Below the pieces are notes generated by a model, which saw only the letters and a program-made list of their open reading frames with translations, did not search any database and was not told the origin of the DNA. From the NCBI GenBank assembly GCA_032718565.1, contig JAVGVS010000003.1:2744178-2808177 (forward strand): a DNA stretch of 64,000 nt, written 5' to 3'. This document shows positions 45,101 through 59,230 of this stretch, in pieces; the stretch's first letter is position 1; the number at the start of each line of letters is the position of its first letter. Source of the stretch: Distichodus sexfasciatus. Taxonomy: Eukaryota; Chordata; Actinopteri; Characiformes; Distichodontidae. The translations under genes were made by a program, and so were the position numbers.

Positions 45101-45265
45101 TGGTCAGCACAGTGGTTAGCGCTGCCGCCTCACAGCGAAAAAAGGTCTTGGGTTCGAGCCCCGGGTGGGGCCTTTCTGTGTGGAGTTTGCATGCTCTCCC
45201 CATGGTCGCGTGGGTTTCCTCGGGGTGCTCAGGTTTCCTCCCACAGCCCAAAAGCATGCTATAAG
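45095..45265 (+). repeat. HE1/DANA-like SINE abutting the 5S sequence
   Basis: The head GGTCAGCACAGTGGTTAGCG, GGGTTCGAGCCCCGG B-box, CTGTGTGGAGTTTGCATGCT and GGGTTTCCTC...GGTTTCCTCCCACAG are all in the HE1/DANA order. It follows the 5S end within a few bases. Confidence 0.8.
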
Positions 45266-45439
45266 GGCACCTTAAGGTGAGTATGTTTGCCCTGTGGTGC
45301 GTTGGCGCCTGCCCAGTAGTATGCACATCTCTATTTTTAACAGTGTAGTCATCAATTACATTAATGACGTCATTATTTAATTATTACATTAATTAATAAT
45401 CTATGTATGGCATTTATTTGATGGTAGCAGGGCCAGACA

Positions 45440-45605
45440 TTTGGGTAGTGTAATGGTTAGGGAGTTGGCACTGTGATCAGAGGATCGCCTCTTCAAGTCC
45501 CGGACCCGTAAGCTGCCCACTGCTCCTTCATGGATGGGTCAAATGCGGAGGTCATATTTTGTTGTGGTGTGTGGTGTCTTCACAATGACAAATAATGACT
45601 CTGAA
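45440..45605 (+). repeat. tRNA SINE family A
   Basis: A tRNA-like head (AGTGTAATGGTTAGGGAGTT, then CTCTTCAAGTCCCGG) joins directly to GCTGCCCACTGCTCCTTCAT and the CACAATGACAAATAATGACT tail. The middle body present at 63405 is deleted. Confidence 0.75.
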
Positions 45606-48384
45606 AAAATATTAACGTCAGTTACATTAAGATTCCAAGACGTTTTGGAGGTAGAGAGTGTTTTAATGTTTGGCTTGAGCTCAAATGTGTCTGCGTTTTG
45701 ATAACTACGGCCACCGATTCCTGCTTGCATCATGGCCAAGGTGGACTCCGTCCTCCGACTCCATCTCGCAACTGCCGTAATGCAACACAACGAGCATGTG
45801 ACGCACAGGCACGGTAGCCTTTCTGATGCCACTTCTGCCATTTTGGCACTTATCAATGACACCTACTAGTTGAAAATATTTTTTAAACAAAGCAAAATAG
45901 CGTTTTTTGAGAACAGCGTAGCATTTTGCCGCGTTACTGCAAGTTAAAGTTACTGAAAAAGCTTAAGTGTTTTAAAAGTAGCTTTACTACTGATAAGCTA
46001 CTGAAAAAGTAGTTAAATTAGTAGTGTTACTAATTTTAGTTAACACTACATGTTCCAGGTCAAAGCTGGTGTAGTGGGAGAGAGTGGGTGCTGTCGCGCA
46101 GGGTTTTGGCACTTGCAGATCCGTGCAGGATGTAGAAGGCTCTGGGGGAGGTTGCAGGGGGAGATGGCGGGGTAAAGGGGAGGTAGCCCCCCAATTTGTG
46201 TCTCAGAAGACATGAAGAGAACACGTGGGGGAGATTTGGGGGGGTTTCGGAGCGCGCAGCTGTCCTCCTGACGTTGCACTCGCTGCTCGACTTCCTCCGC
46301 CAACCAGCTGCACGCGTATTCTTGATTTGTGTTTATTGAAGTCTTTTAACCCGTTGGCAAGCGCGTACCTCCGTAAAAAGGCGAGGGGAAGGAACTTTTT
46401 AAGACATGTCAGAAATAAACCACTATAGCTTTTGCGTTTGCACAGTGACTCATGGTTTCTTTAAGTTGAACTCGTCTTTGTACAGACTTGACAGATTTGT
46501 AACGCGGGCTGCTAGAAGGCCAATCGACCGCGGTAAGGGAAAGGTGAGGCTGATGTCACCGTGAAGTATCAAACCTTTAGGAACGGAAAAAAATTGCATT
46601 ATCATTGTGTGGGTTTTATTTTTGGAAGGCCTGTCTAGGTTGAAACTATCTCTTTGCCGGGAAGATAAATGTGTCCCCGGTGAGGACGTATAGTCATGAT
46701 GCGCTCCATATTTGTACGAGGAAGTACTGCAGTCCTGCTTTGCAATAAATTTTGATTTTAGGGAACTTTTGACAAACTGAGATTTTCCTAGCCGTATTTT
46801 TAGATTAGATCATTAGATTATAACGAGACAATTTTCCTATTTCAGTATTCATGCTAAAGGATAAGGGTCAGGTCATCATTTTGCTTATTTCAAATTTTTT
46901 GCTTTACTTTTTTGCAGTGAAACATATTTCAGTCTCAGGTTCTTTGTTCTGCTTTAGCTGACATGGCCGCTTTCTTTAAAGCATCCTCTGCACTACTGTA
47001 AATGTCAACTATTTTCATTATGCCTCATTTTAATTTCTGTGGTTACCTGTTACTCAGCTGGTCCTACTTTATGTGTTACATAAGTTTGTTGATTAACTAT
47101 TACAACTCTGAGCTGAAACAAAAACCCTTGCAGAACGCTTCTGAAACTTTCCGTAATGAATCCCTGCATATTATGTCAAAACTGCATCACGCTATTTAAT
47201 GTATCGGCATGTGTTGCGTTCTTTGTTTTTTAGACGTGACATGACCTCTCCGTCCAGCACTGGGATACAAATAAAACACTTTATCTCAGAAGGCTGTATT
47301 GCCAACGTTCGGCGGGACTGTTTTCCCAATTCAGAATTTGTTTGTAAATGTCGGGTGGCCGAGAGTTCATGTTTTGACAGGAAATTAATCCTTAATTACG
47401 ACGCGTTATGAGTTGAAGTTGAGCCTGCTGTGAGGGCCGTTCACAGGCTCGTCAGCACTTTACGGAAAAAAGTGCAAAGGGGTGTGAAGAGAGTAAACAC
47501 AGTCGCGTCGGAGTGGAACGTGGATTTCTGGGTTTGGAATCAGGTCAGCCGGGGGAAAAAAGGATTGGGTCGAGAATTTGGCGAGAGAGAGAGAGAGAGA
47601 GAGAGGGAGGGAGAGGATTGGGTGGAAAAGGGGGGTTGCTGTTGAAAATTGTCCAGGAATGTGGCCAGTCAGAGAGGATCATTTTGGAATTTTCTGTTCC
47701 CAAACAGAAGCTCCTGTTTTCTCTGAACGGTGCCACCTTGTGGATAGCAAGAAAGCGTGAACCTGGTACTTTTGGGTTTCAGTTCGAACATGCTCTGGGT
47801 GTAATTTCCCAGATTATCAGGCATGTTTAGAATGTGCCGGGAGTTTTACGCTGTATCAACATAAACCTGCCGTGTCTTCTGCTCCCCTCCTTGCAGTCTG
47901 TCATGAATTTTTTTATAGCATTATTGGAAACACACTGAGTTTTCTAATACGTATGACTTCATTCTGACCCTTTGTAGTGGTGTCTCTTGCCTGGCTCTGA
48001 AACTTTCCATGCCCCCGTTGCTGCGCTGCTTTATGGGGGAAGAGGAAAGATCAGCAGAAAAGATTGTAAACAAATGGCTCCTTTTTCAGAGCTCCACCTC
48101 CCTGTTTTTTTCTGCTCGCAGATCCAATCTGAGCGCGCTTTCCGTAACAGCCCACTTCTACTAAATATACATACATTAGCAGGTTGTAAAGAAAGTGGCG
48201 AGATGACTAAGCAGTCGGTATTGAAACAGTGTGGGACAAAGCGTGTAGCGAGTGCTTGACATTTTGTTCTCGTCTTCCTTTTATTCGTCTTGTGAGTTGA
48301 TTTTTTTTTAAACAACAGGATCACAAGGGTATTTGCTCTTTAGATCTGTGCAAACCAAATCTACAAACAGACTGTAGTTGTTCA

Positions 48385-48426
<42 letters not shown>

Positions 48427-49780
48427 GTCTGATATCTGACTAATTTTCATATCAACTTCCACTCAACACGCTTTCGCACCACAACTGTACTAACTGAATA
48501 GAATTGATCTCTATCCCCTTTCCTTTCACGTAAGCATTAATGGCTGTGGTTGGGCTGTATTTGCATTCTTATTGATAAATCCCCCAGAACGGATACGATT
48601 TAGATTTTTTTTCTACTGAAAGACAAAGTAGAATCTTGTCAAAAAGAAGTGTATAAAAGAAGGCTTGTCCTTGTCAGTTTGCATGAATTTACATGCTACT
48701 GTTTTGAAAAAAATTGAATCTGACCTTTTGCTTGACATCTCTGCTTCTCACTTTGCTTACACATAGATATGTATGGTCCAAAACACACATGTAAGCATTG
48801 ATCAAATCTTTCGTGGTAAGTTTTTATGCATGTCAGAATACATTTCTTTAAGCGTTTTACATGGGAATCGCATACAGCGATTTGCCACGCAGACTCCAGC
48901 CCTGTCCCTATTGAGCAGTGTTCAGTTAATGAGTAAAAGAGGCAAAACTTGTTGTCTAATACACATCAGCCCTGGGCTGAGTTGACAGTGTAGTACTGTA
49001 TCAGTTTTACTGCTGTGGAAAAGTCTTTAGCCATCCCTAACTTTTTTTTCATGTTGCATCCAAGGAGCTTGTGTTTTTAACATAGTCTTGAGGAGTAGTA
49101 TGTACAGTACATAAATCACTGTATCTGTGGTCCCATTTTTCTTGCAAAATGTAAAGAAATAAGGGGTGGTTCAAGACTTTAACAGTGCTGTTTTCGGACA
49201 GTAAGCATGTAGTCAATGCTTTCACTGTGGTCATTGTTTACTTTGAGTAATTGTATAGTTTGTTTCAGTTCAGGATTCCTCTGCTGTGTAGCACAAAACA
49301 CCTAGCAACGTACAGTATGCCACCCCAAGGGGGGTGATCTGAATCTTGATATTTTTGGACCAGGTATGGAGAAATGGATCAACGTTTTATTCCTATACAG
49401 TTTGACTCAAAAATAAGTCATTTCTACTGTTCTTATATGTTATTATGTTGCACAGAAACAACTTTATATAAAGATAAAGCATAAACATACAATATAATGT
49501 AGGGAACGGCTAACGTTACTGCATGAAAGCCAATTATCTGACTGTACTTAACGTTGTATAGTACCTTAAGTAGATTTGCCATGGGAAAAAAAAAAAAAAG
49601 TTCCAACATGCTCTTTTTACGATGACTTTTGTCTACAAATAAACCATAGAAAAAATTGGTATTCAAGCAACTTCACACATTTTGTCTTAACAGCTTCTGG
49701 ATTTAAAGATGCTAAGCAGGAGGCAGCTTTTAGTTATAATGAGGACCTGAGTTAGGATGCGTGCCAGTTGGTAAAAATCA
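45606..49780. other. Intergenic, nothing recognised
   Basis: It contains (GA)n at 47581-47605 and (GT)n at 48390-48424. No exon, RNA gene or named element is supported. A weakly GC-rich stretch lies at 46080-46320. Confidence 0.3.
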
Positions 49781-49789
49781 CTACAAATG

Positions 49790-50190
49790 AAAATCTTAAA
49801 TTAATATATTGCAATAGTTTTATGATGCATTATGAATATTGTTCGTATTGTGGCACTCAACATATTGTCCAGGCCTAATGTCATCGTCTATGGGTTATGA
49901 GAAATATAGAGGAAACCATTCCATTGAAACTGCATTGTTTGTCCCCTCCCCTCTCTATCTATGTCTGTGATACGATCTGCCTGGTTAGTCCATCTATATT
50001 GGATGCAGGTAGCTTTAAAAGCAGGGCCCATTTCTCTAATTTGGAGTTTATTTTTTGGGCTTCAGTTAATAGGAGGAACAAGACCAGTGCAGATGCCACA
50101 TTTTAAAATCAGGAAAAAAGCCACAACATCAGGAAATCCATTCCAGGCCAAACGCATGAGCAGGTAATATCCGCTGGGTCTGATTGGGGT
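49790..50190. repeat. Local duplication block, copy A
   Basis: Shares with copies at about 52640 and 52860 an anchor ATATTGGATGCAGGTA (49996-50011), plus ACCATTCCATT...GCATTGTTTGTC before it and CATTTCTCTAAT, TTTTGGGCTT, ATTTTAAAATC and GAGCAGGTAATA after it. Confidence 0.65.
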
Positions 50191-51219
50191 GTGGTCCCAC
50201 ACCGGCTTAATTTTTTATTTTTTTTTGGTCGCTAGCCCTCTTTCCATCAGAGGCACTAAGTGGAGAGTAATCCCGCGGTAACATGGAACCAGGAGCTTTC
50301 GGGCCTGGATGAAAGCCATGCGAGCAAGCCTCTAAAAATCGCCCGCTCTCAAAACTGATTTGATTTGGCTGGCCTCCAACTGTGACCAATTGCACCGACC
50401 CAAAAAAACAAGTACTTTCTGGCCTTTTTAATAACGTATCAATTTACATGGGATTTTCAGGGCAGGATTTGGCTGCTTTGTTGGGTGGGTTTCAAAACTA
50501 CCACGAAAATATATGTTCCAAATCCATGCCATTAGAGCGCCTGGTCCTGCAAATCCTTCGGTGGATCATTTATTTTTTCTATGAAACATTTCTAATCATT
50601 TTTTGAAATCTAAGTTTTTATTCCACTCATCTGATCCCAATGCAAGCCCAACAGCATAATTCTGCTAGTGATATGCCCTGTTCTTCGTTGTATTTCTTGA
50701 GTTTGAGATCATTTAAAAATCTGTTTTGCGAAGACCATGACCATGGCAACTTCAAAAGTTTAGTTTACATGTTTTCAATCAGGCCAGTCAAGTTTGATGG
50801 ATGTGGTGCTTTCCTGACAATGATAAATGCGCATTGGACTCCCTCGATAAAGGCTGATTGACACTGGAATATTTATTTCTTGAATACAGAGTTGGGGGGC
50901 ACAAAGTTTTCCGATGTGGTGCATAGATCACCACAATATGATCAATAATCTGTCACTTTATACACTCTTTCATATATATATGTGTGTGTGTGTGTGTGGA
51001 ATAATAATTTCCTTATATTTCTTCCAGTGTTTGACTCATGCATACGGCATATTATGGCCATAAGTTGGATAAATGGAGATAAAATAAGTGTGAAATAATT
51101 TTCAGGGAAAAAAATCTCAGATATTTTCAGTCAGTGTCGAGGCAGCTGATTTAGCAAATTTATGATTTTACAACATCAGTTTTTTTTCTTGTAAATGAGT
51201 TGAATCCTGAAAATTTGCA

Positions 51220-51477
51220 GAAATTTGAGTGACGATTTGTCATTGTGAACACAGCACAGTACAGCACACAGTGCATCACAACGAAATGCGATCTCTGCAT
51301 TTGAGCACACCCTTGAAGGCACAGTGAGCAGTTTTTTGGCAGCACCTGGGAAGCAGTGCTTGGGAATGGTACCTTGCTCAGTGGTACTTTTACCGGTCTG
51401 GCATTTAAACTGGTGACCTGGTGACCTTACATCATAAGGCCAACTCCCTAACCGCTAGGCTACCCACTGCCTCTGCA
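51220..51477 (-). repeat. tRNA SINE family A, near full length
   Basis: Runs from the inverted tail (ATTTGTCATTGTGAACACAG) through the core (GCATTTGAGCACACCCTTGA) and GGTACCTTGCTCAGTGGTAC to the inverted tRNA-like head (CTAACCGCTAGGCTACCCAC). Confidence 0.8.
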
Positions 51478-51599
51478 AATTTATACTTTCTTCTCACAAA
51501 CCTATTAATTTACATAAAATGAACTAAAATAAAATCGAAAGCGGGTTTTTTTAAAATTAAATTAGGCGAGGTTCGAATCGGCTCCTCCTCAGTAGTCAC

Positions 51600-52020
51600 C
51601 TTTACCCAGAACCGGGGGCACAGATGGCGCGGGCATATGCGTTGTGTTCCGCCTGCCTCGCGGCTACGTATGGAGCTCGTCAGCCGTCAATGCTCGCTCT
51701 CCCGCGCGCTACCCGACCCGACTCCAGCTCCAGCTCCCTCGAGCCGCCGCGCCGGTGTTTACGGCAAACAGATCAGCTCGCGTCAGCGTCAGCGCCAGCG
51801 CCGACTCGTAGTGTCATCAGCGCGGCAAACGCCCCGGCGAGGATCATGTCGGTGGCAACTGAAGCGAGACAAAGCGGGTCTCGACCCAAGCAGAGTTAGG
51901 AGTTTGAGTCGGCCTGTCAGTGACCTCCAGAGAGAACCGAATCGGCGGGGCAACGACCCTCAGCGTAATGGGTATGGGGGGGAGTTTGGGTGGGTTCAGA
52001 GCGGGGCGGTGCAATATACC
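51600..52020 (+). promoter_or_regulatory. Isolated CpG island, possible promoter
   Basis: About 400 bp with dense CpG (GCGCGCTACCCGACCCGACT, CCGCGCCGGTG, CGCCAGCGCCGACTCG) inside otherwise AT-rich DNA. Two overlapping open frames (91 and 129 codons) exist but their Ser/Arg/Ala-rich content is what GC-rich DNA gives by chance. By comparison with mammals, where LPP is transcribed away from BCL6, it could be a first exon of lpp; that is inference only. Confidence 0.4.
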
Positions 52021-52429
52021 GTATAAGCGTTTAGCTGTAAGCCTATGTTTAAAGAGTGAATGTGTTGAATATCATATTATACACCAGATATTGGATTTTG
52101 GATAATGGAAATCACACATAGACATTGAGAAGATGACAAAACACAAGTACTGTTCCTTAGGACACTTATTTATACCTGGACAGTGTCTCTACATATATAA
52201 CTTTATGTATTATATGACTGCATCTCGTTCAACAAGATAAAAAATTATGAATAAAGGTTTATATGCCAGATGCGTTATTAAAAATTCCATTTGTTTCAGC
52301 TTAAAAAACTTGAGTTCAAATAGTTTGCCTAAAATTTCAATCAAAATTGATTTACATATACAAGTATTTTTTTAGACTAGTTGTAGCTTTCTGTAAGAAA
52401 TCCTTGTTTGGTGATAAACGATCTGTTGA

Positions 52430-52800
52430 ATTTTACTATCTGTTGAATGTTGAATATTGCCACAATAATTGATTTCAGTTTACCAATTTCCATCTCTCTC
52501 TCTCTCTCTGGCCAAATTTAATTTAGAACTTTATGTTTTACAAGAATGACAGTATTGCTATTTCAATATTGTGAATTTCAATAAAAAACATTTTTACAGT
52601 CTGAGAAATAAAGAGACTTTCAATATAAATGACATTGTCAGAGTCTCTCTCACTCTTCCTTTCTGTGTCTGTTATATGGTTTGTTTAGTCAGTCCAGCGA
52701 TATTGGATGCAGGTAGTTCTTAAAATGAGTCATATTTCTCTAATGTGTTTTTTATATTTTAGGCTTTTGTTAATAACAACCGGCTTAAAGGCTTTAGTCA
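52430..52800. repeat. Local duplication block, copy B
   Basis: Anchor at 52700-52715 with CTCTTCCTTTCTGTGTCT before it and CATATTTCTCTAATGTG and TTAGGCTTTTGTTAATA after it. This is the most diverged of the three copies and contains a (TC)n run at 52494-52510. Confidence 0.55.
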
Positions 52801-52859
52801 AAATCTCAACTCTGTTTAGGACTGCAGCCTCTATTACACACTGTGCTTGATGAAAACTA

Positions 52860-53240
52860 TTCAATTGATATCATGATAGAATGCTTTGCAAAATATTGTT
52901 CATATTGTGGCAATAAATATATTGCCCAGGCCTAATGCAAGCTTCAATGAATTATGAGAAATATGGAGAAAACCATTCCATTTAAAATTGCATTGTTTGT
53001 CAGAATTGCCCTTTACTCTTTTTCTGTGTCTAAGTTATTATAAGTTTGCTCAGTCTGTCAATATTGGATGCAGGTAATTATAAAAGCACGTCCTATTTTT
53101 CTAAATTGGTCTTTATTTTTTTGGGCTTCCATTAATAGGCTGAGTAAGGACAGTCTAGACATATTTTAAAATCGGAACAAAGTTACAATATCAGGACATC
53201 CGTTCCAGGCTGAACGTGTGAGCAGGTAATAACCTCTGTG
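52860..53240. repeat. Local duplication block, copy C
   Basis: Anchor at 53061-53076; shares TATGAGAAATATGGAGAAAA and GAGCAGGTAATA with copy A at both ends, so A and C are colinear for nearly 400 bp. Confidence 0.65.
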
Positions 53241-53249
53241 CCTGATTTG

Positions 53250-55060
53250 GATGTTTGGGAGGGACAATGACTGCCCAGAAAAGAGAGTGAGAGTGTTTGT
53301 TTTGACCTGCACTGTGGCATTTGCATGACCTCGCCATGGCCTAACTGGCGCTGCCCATGCATGACTGATTTTCACACCTGGGCCAAATGTGTCAACAGGG
53401 CCCCCAAAAAATCAGAACAGGCTTCATCAGAGAGTGTTTCTGTCTGAGAAACTTCCTCCCAACACAAATAAGATTATGTTGAGATGTTCGGTAATGCATG
53501 CGTCTAGCCGGGGAACGAGGAGAACAGCTGTTCATGTTACTTATGCATTCAAGGTAAAATGATTTTATGTTTTTTCTTTTTTTTGTTTGGTATTGAATAC
53601 GAACCGAAAGCAAACATTGCAGGATACGAGACAGATATGTACAGCTGCTGCGGTTTATGCTTCACTTGTATGTTGGAACTCTTTTTTCGTCCTGTCTGTC
53701 CCCTTCGTAACTACAGGTTGATGGATTATCTGTGCCAATATTTAGCAGTTTTATGGTTATCAGTGTCGATATCAGCCGATATGCTTACGAATAAATTTAT
53801 ATAAAAATAAAGTATTTTTTTTTATAAATGTGCTACTTTGGGTCTAATGCTGGCACCTCACCCCTTCTGCATCACAACTTGGTGCTGCTAAATTGGGTCT
53901 ATAAACTGACAGATTTCAAGTTTGTCTTTTATTCAGATTTAACATTTAACTTCCCTACTCCCTGCACTTTGTGTGTTAACAACATGAACGTAAATTTTCA
54001 AAGTTCTCCGATCTAAGCATATGCTGAAAGGCATTTAAACAAAGTTTTGTGTTGGAGTTCTTGTTATTCAAAAGAATTTTACAGCAGACATATATCAGGT
54101 CAATATATCACATTCCTTGATTAGTAATAGTCGGTATCGATATCAAAAAAAAAAAAATCAGCCGACCCTTACTCGTAACCTCCAAGCTCCACACACAGTT
54201 TTGAGCAGCTTTCAGAGTTGTGTCGAAGGTTACTGCTCAATAAAATTTGATGTACAAAATGTATGTTTCCTTTAAGCTGTGTGCTCGGTAGATCCGCTTC
54301 AGATGGCAAAGATGTGAAACTGATATAAACACCCCGAAGAGTAAAAGCATACGACCAGAAAAAGTCGCTCTGCACGACACGTCGCCCTGCACCGCAGAGC
54401 AGCCAAGAGCAGCTGTTCCCAGGCAGAAGCCTCTTTATTTGAGCATATGAGAAGGAAACGAGGAAAATGAGCTTGAACTAAGTCTGTAAACAGGGTCATA
54501 TCCTCTACCACGCTTAATCAGCTCGGCGGCTGCCCGGCCCTGCCGTATTAGATGGGGGAGATCAGCAAGGAGATCGCGTGTGCGTTGTGACAGATTTTTT
54601 TATTGTTTCATTTACATAAAATGTGATTCAGTCTGTGCAAAACGCATCATTCGATTCATTATTCTAAACTATATTAGAAAGCTGAGTTTTTAAAGGAATT
54701 TTCTTGTTTGTGAATATTTGCAATTGCATATATAAGCAACTAGTTTTATGTTTGTACACCCACAGTAGCAGTGAATTTAATTATTTGGGGTTACTTGAAT
54801 ATATGTACTTCATATAGGAAGATTGTAGTATATTTAGTTTAAATGAGCAATAATTGCTGAAAGATGTGTTAATGAGTCATCCCTGGTTTTGCTGATTGGC
54901 AATAAGTCAGACTGTGAAATTATGATTTATTTATGGTTTGCTTTTTTAATGAACACTTACCTTTAACATCTGAGATTTTATACACATTCGTCCAATTCCA
55001 CAATTCCAGTTCTTATGCTCTTTATACAACTCTTTTTAAACCAGTACAAACGACTACATT
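53250..55060. other. Intergenic with element fragments
   Basis: Pieces resembling a dispersed element (TCGATATCAGCCGATATG near 53766; AGTAATAGTCGGTATCGATA near 54123). Otherwise nothing recognised. Confidence 0.3.
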
Positions 55061-55066
55061 TTTGGA

Positions 55067-58080
<3,014 letters not shown>

Positions 58081-58084
58081 ACCC

Positions 58085-59230
58085 ATCCTCCCACCCTAAC
58101 TATCCATTCATTCATTCATTCATTCATCCAGCCAATACATCCATCCACGTATCTACCCTATTCATCCATCCATTTTCTACACAGCCACCCATCCATCCAT
58201 CCACCCATCCATCCATATTTTACCCACACCTAGCTCAATCTCTTCCATGCATCCTTTCACCCATCTATCCATCCACCCATCAGTTCAAATCCATCCATCC
58301 ATCCATCCGTCCATCCATAGACCCACCAACTCTATCCATTTACATTTACATTCCCACACCCATCCATTTTACACACACCTAGCTCAACCTCCTGCCATCC
58401 ACATCCACCCATCCATCCATCCATCCATCCATCCATCCATCCACCCAGTTCAAACCACATCCATCCATCCATCCATCCATCCATCCACCCCACCCTATCC
58501 ATTTACATTTCTTACACACCTAGGCCTCACCCTTCCGTTCATCCATTCACCCATCCATCCATCCATCCACCTAGTTCAAATCCATCCTTCCATCCATCCA
58601 TTCATGTATCAGTCCAGCCATCCATCCATCCATCCATTCTTACTCCCACCCAGCTCGCCCTTCCGTTTATCCAGTTCACCCATCTCCATCCGACTATTCA
58701 TCCATCCATCCACCCACCCAATCAATCAGTCCATCCATCATTCATCCACCCAATCCCCATCCATTTCATTTTACACACCCAGCCTGGCCCTTCCATTCCA
58801 TCCATCCACCCATCTATCCATCCACCCAGTTCAAATCCATCCTTCCATCCATCCATCCATGCATCAGTCCAGCCATCCAATCCATCCATTCTACTCCCCA
58901 CCCAGCTCGCCCTTCCGTTTATCCAGTTCACCCATCTCTCTCCATCCCACTATTCATCCATCCATCCACCCACCCAATCAATCAGTCCATCCATCATTCA
59001 TCCATCCATCCATCCATCCCTCCATTCACCCCTCCCGCTATGCATTCATCTCCTAGTCCATTCATCCACACTCATCTATCCATCCATATACCCACCATCT
59101 GTCCATCCACTCAGTCCATATCCACGCGACCCACCCTCCCAGAGACCCATCCATCCACTCATCCACCCATCCATCCCTCCGACTATCCAGAAATAATCAC
59201 CCATCCATATCCACCCATCTACCCATCTCC
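58085..59230. repeat. (CCAT)n tetranucleotide array with higher-order units
   Basis: About 1.1 kb of CATC/CCAT repeats broken by recurring segments such as ACACACCTAGCTCAA, CCCAGTTCAAATCCATCC and CCCAATCAATCAGTCCATCC, which themselves repeat at roughly 110-250-bp spacing. The long Ser-Ile-His-Pro reading frame is a by-product of the repeat. Confidence 0.95.

Noticed and set aside
51624..52026. Protein-coding gene in the CpG island
   Set aside because: Two overlapping frames of similar length and biased composition indicate GC-driven chance openness; no splice-supported continuation is seen.
58085..59230. CRISPR array
   Set aside because: Repeats are 4 bp with irregular interruptions in vertebrate DNA; no uniform repeat-spacer architecture.
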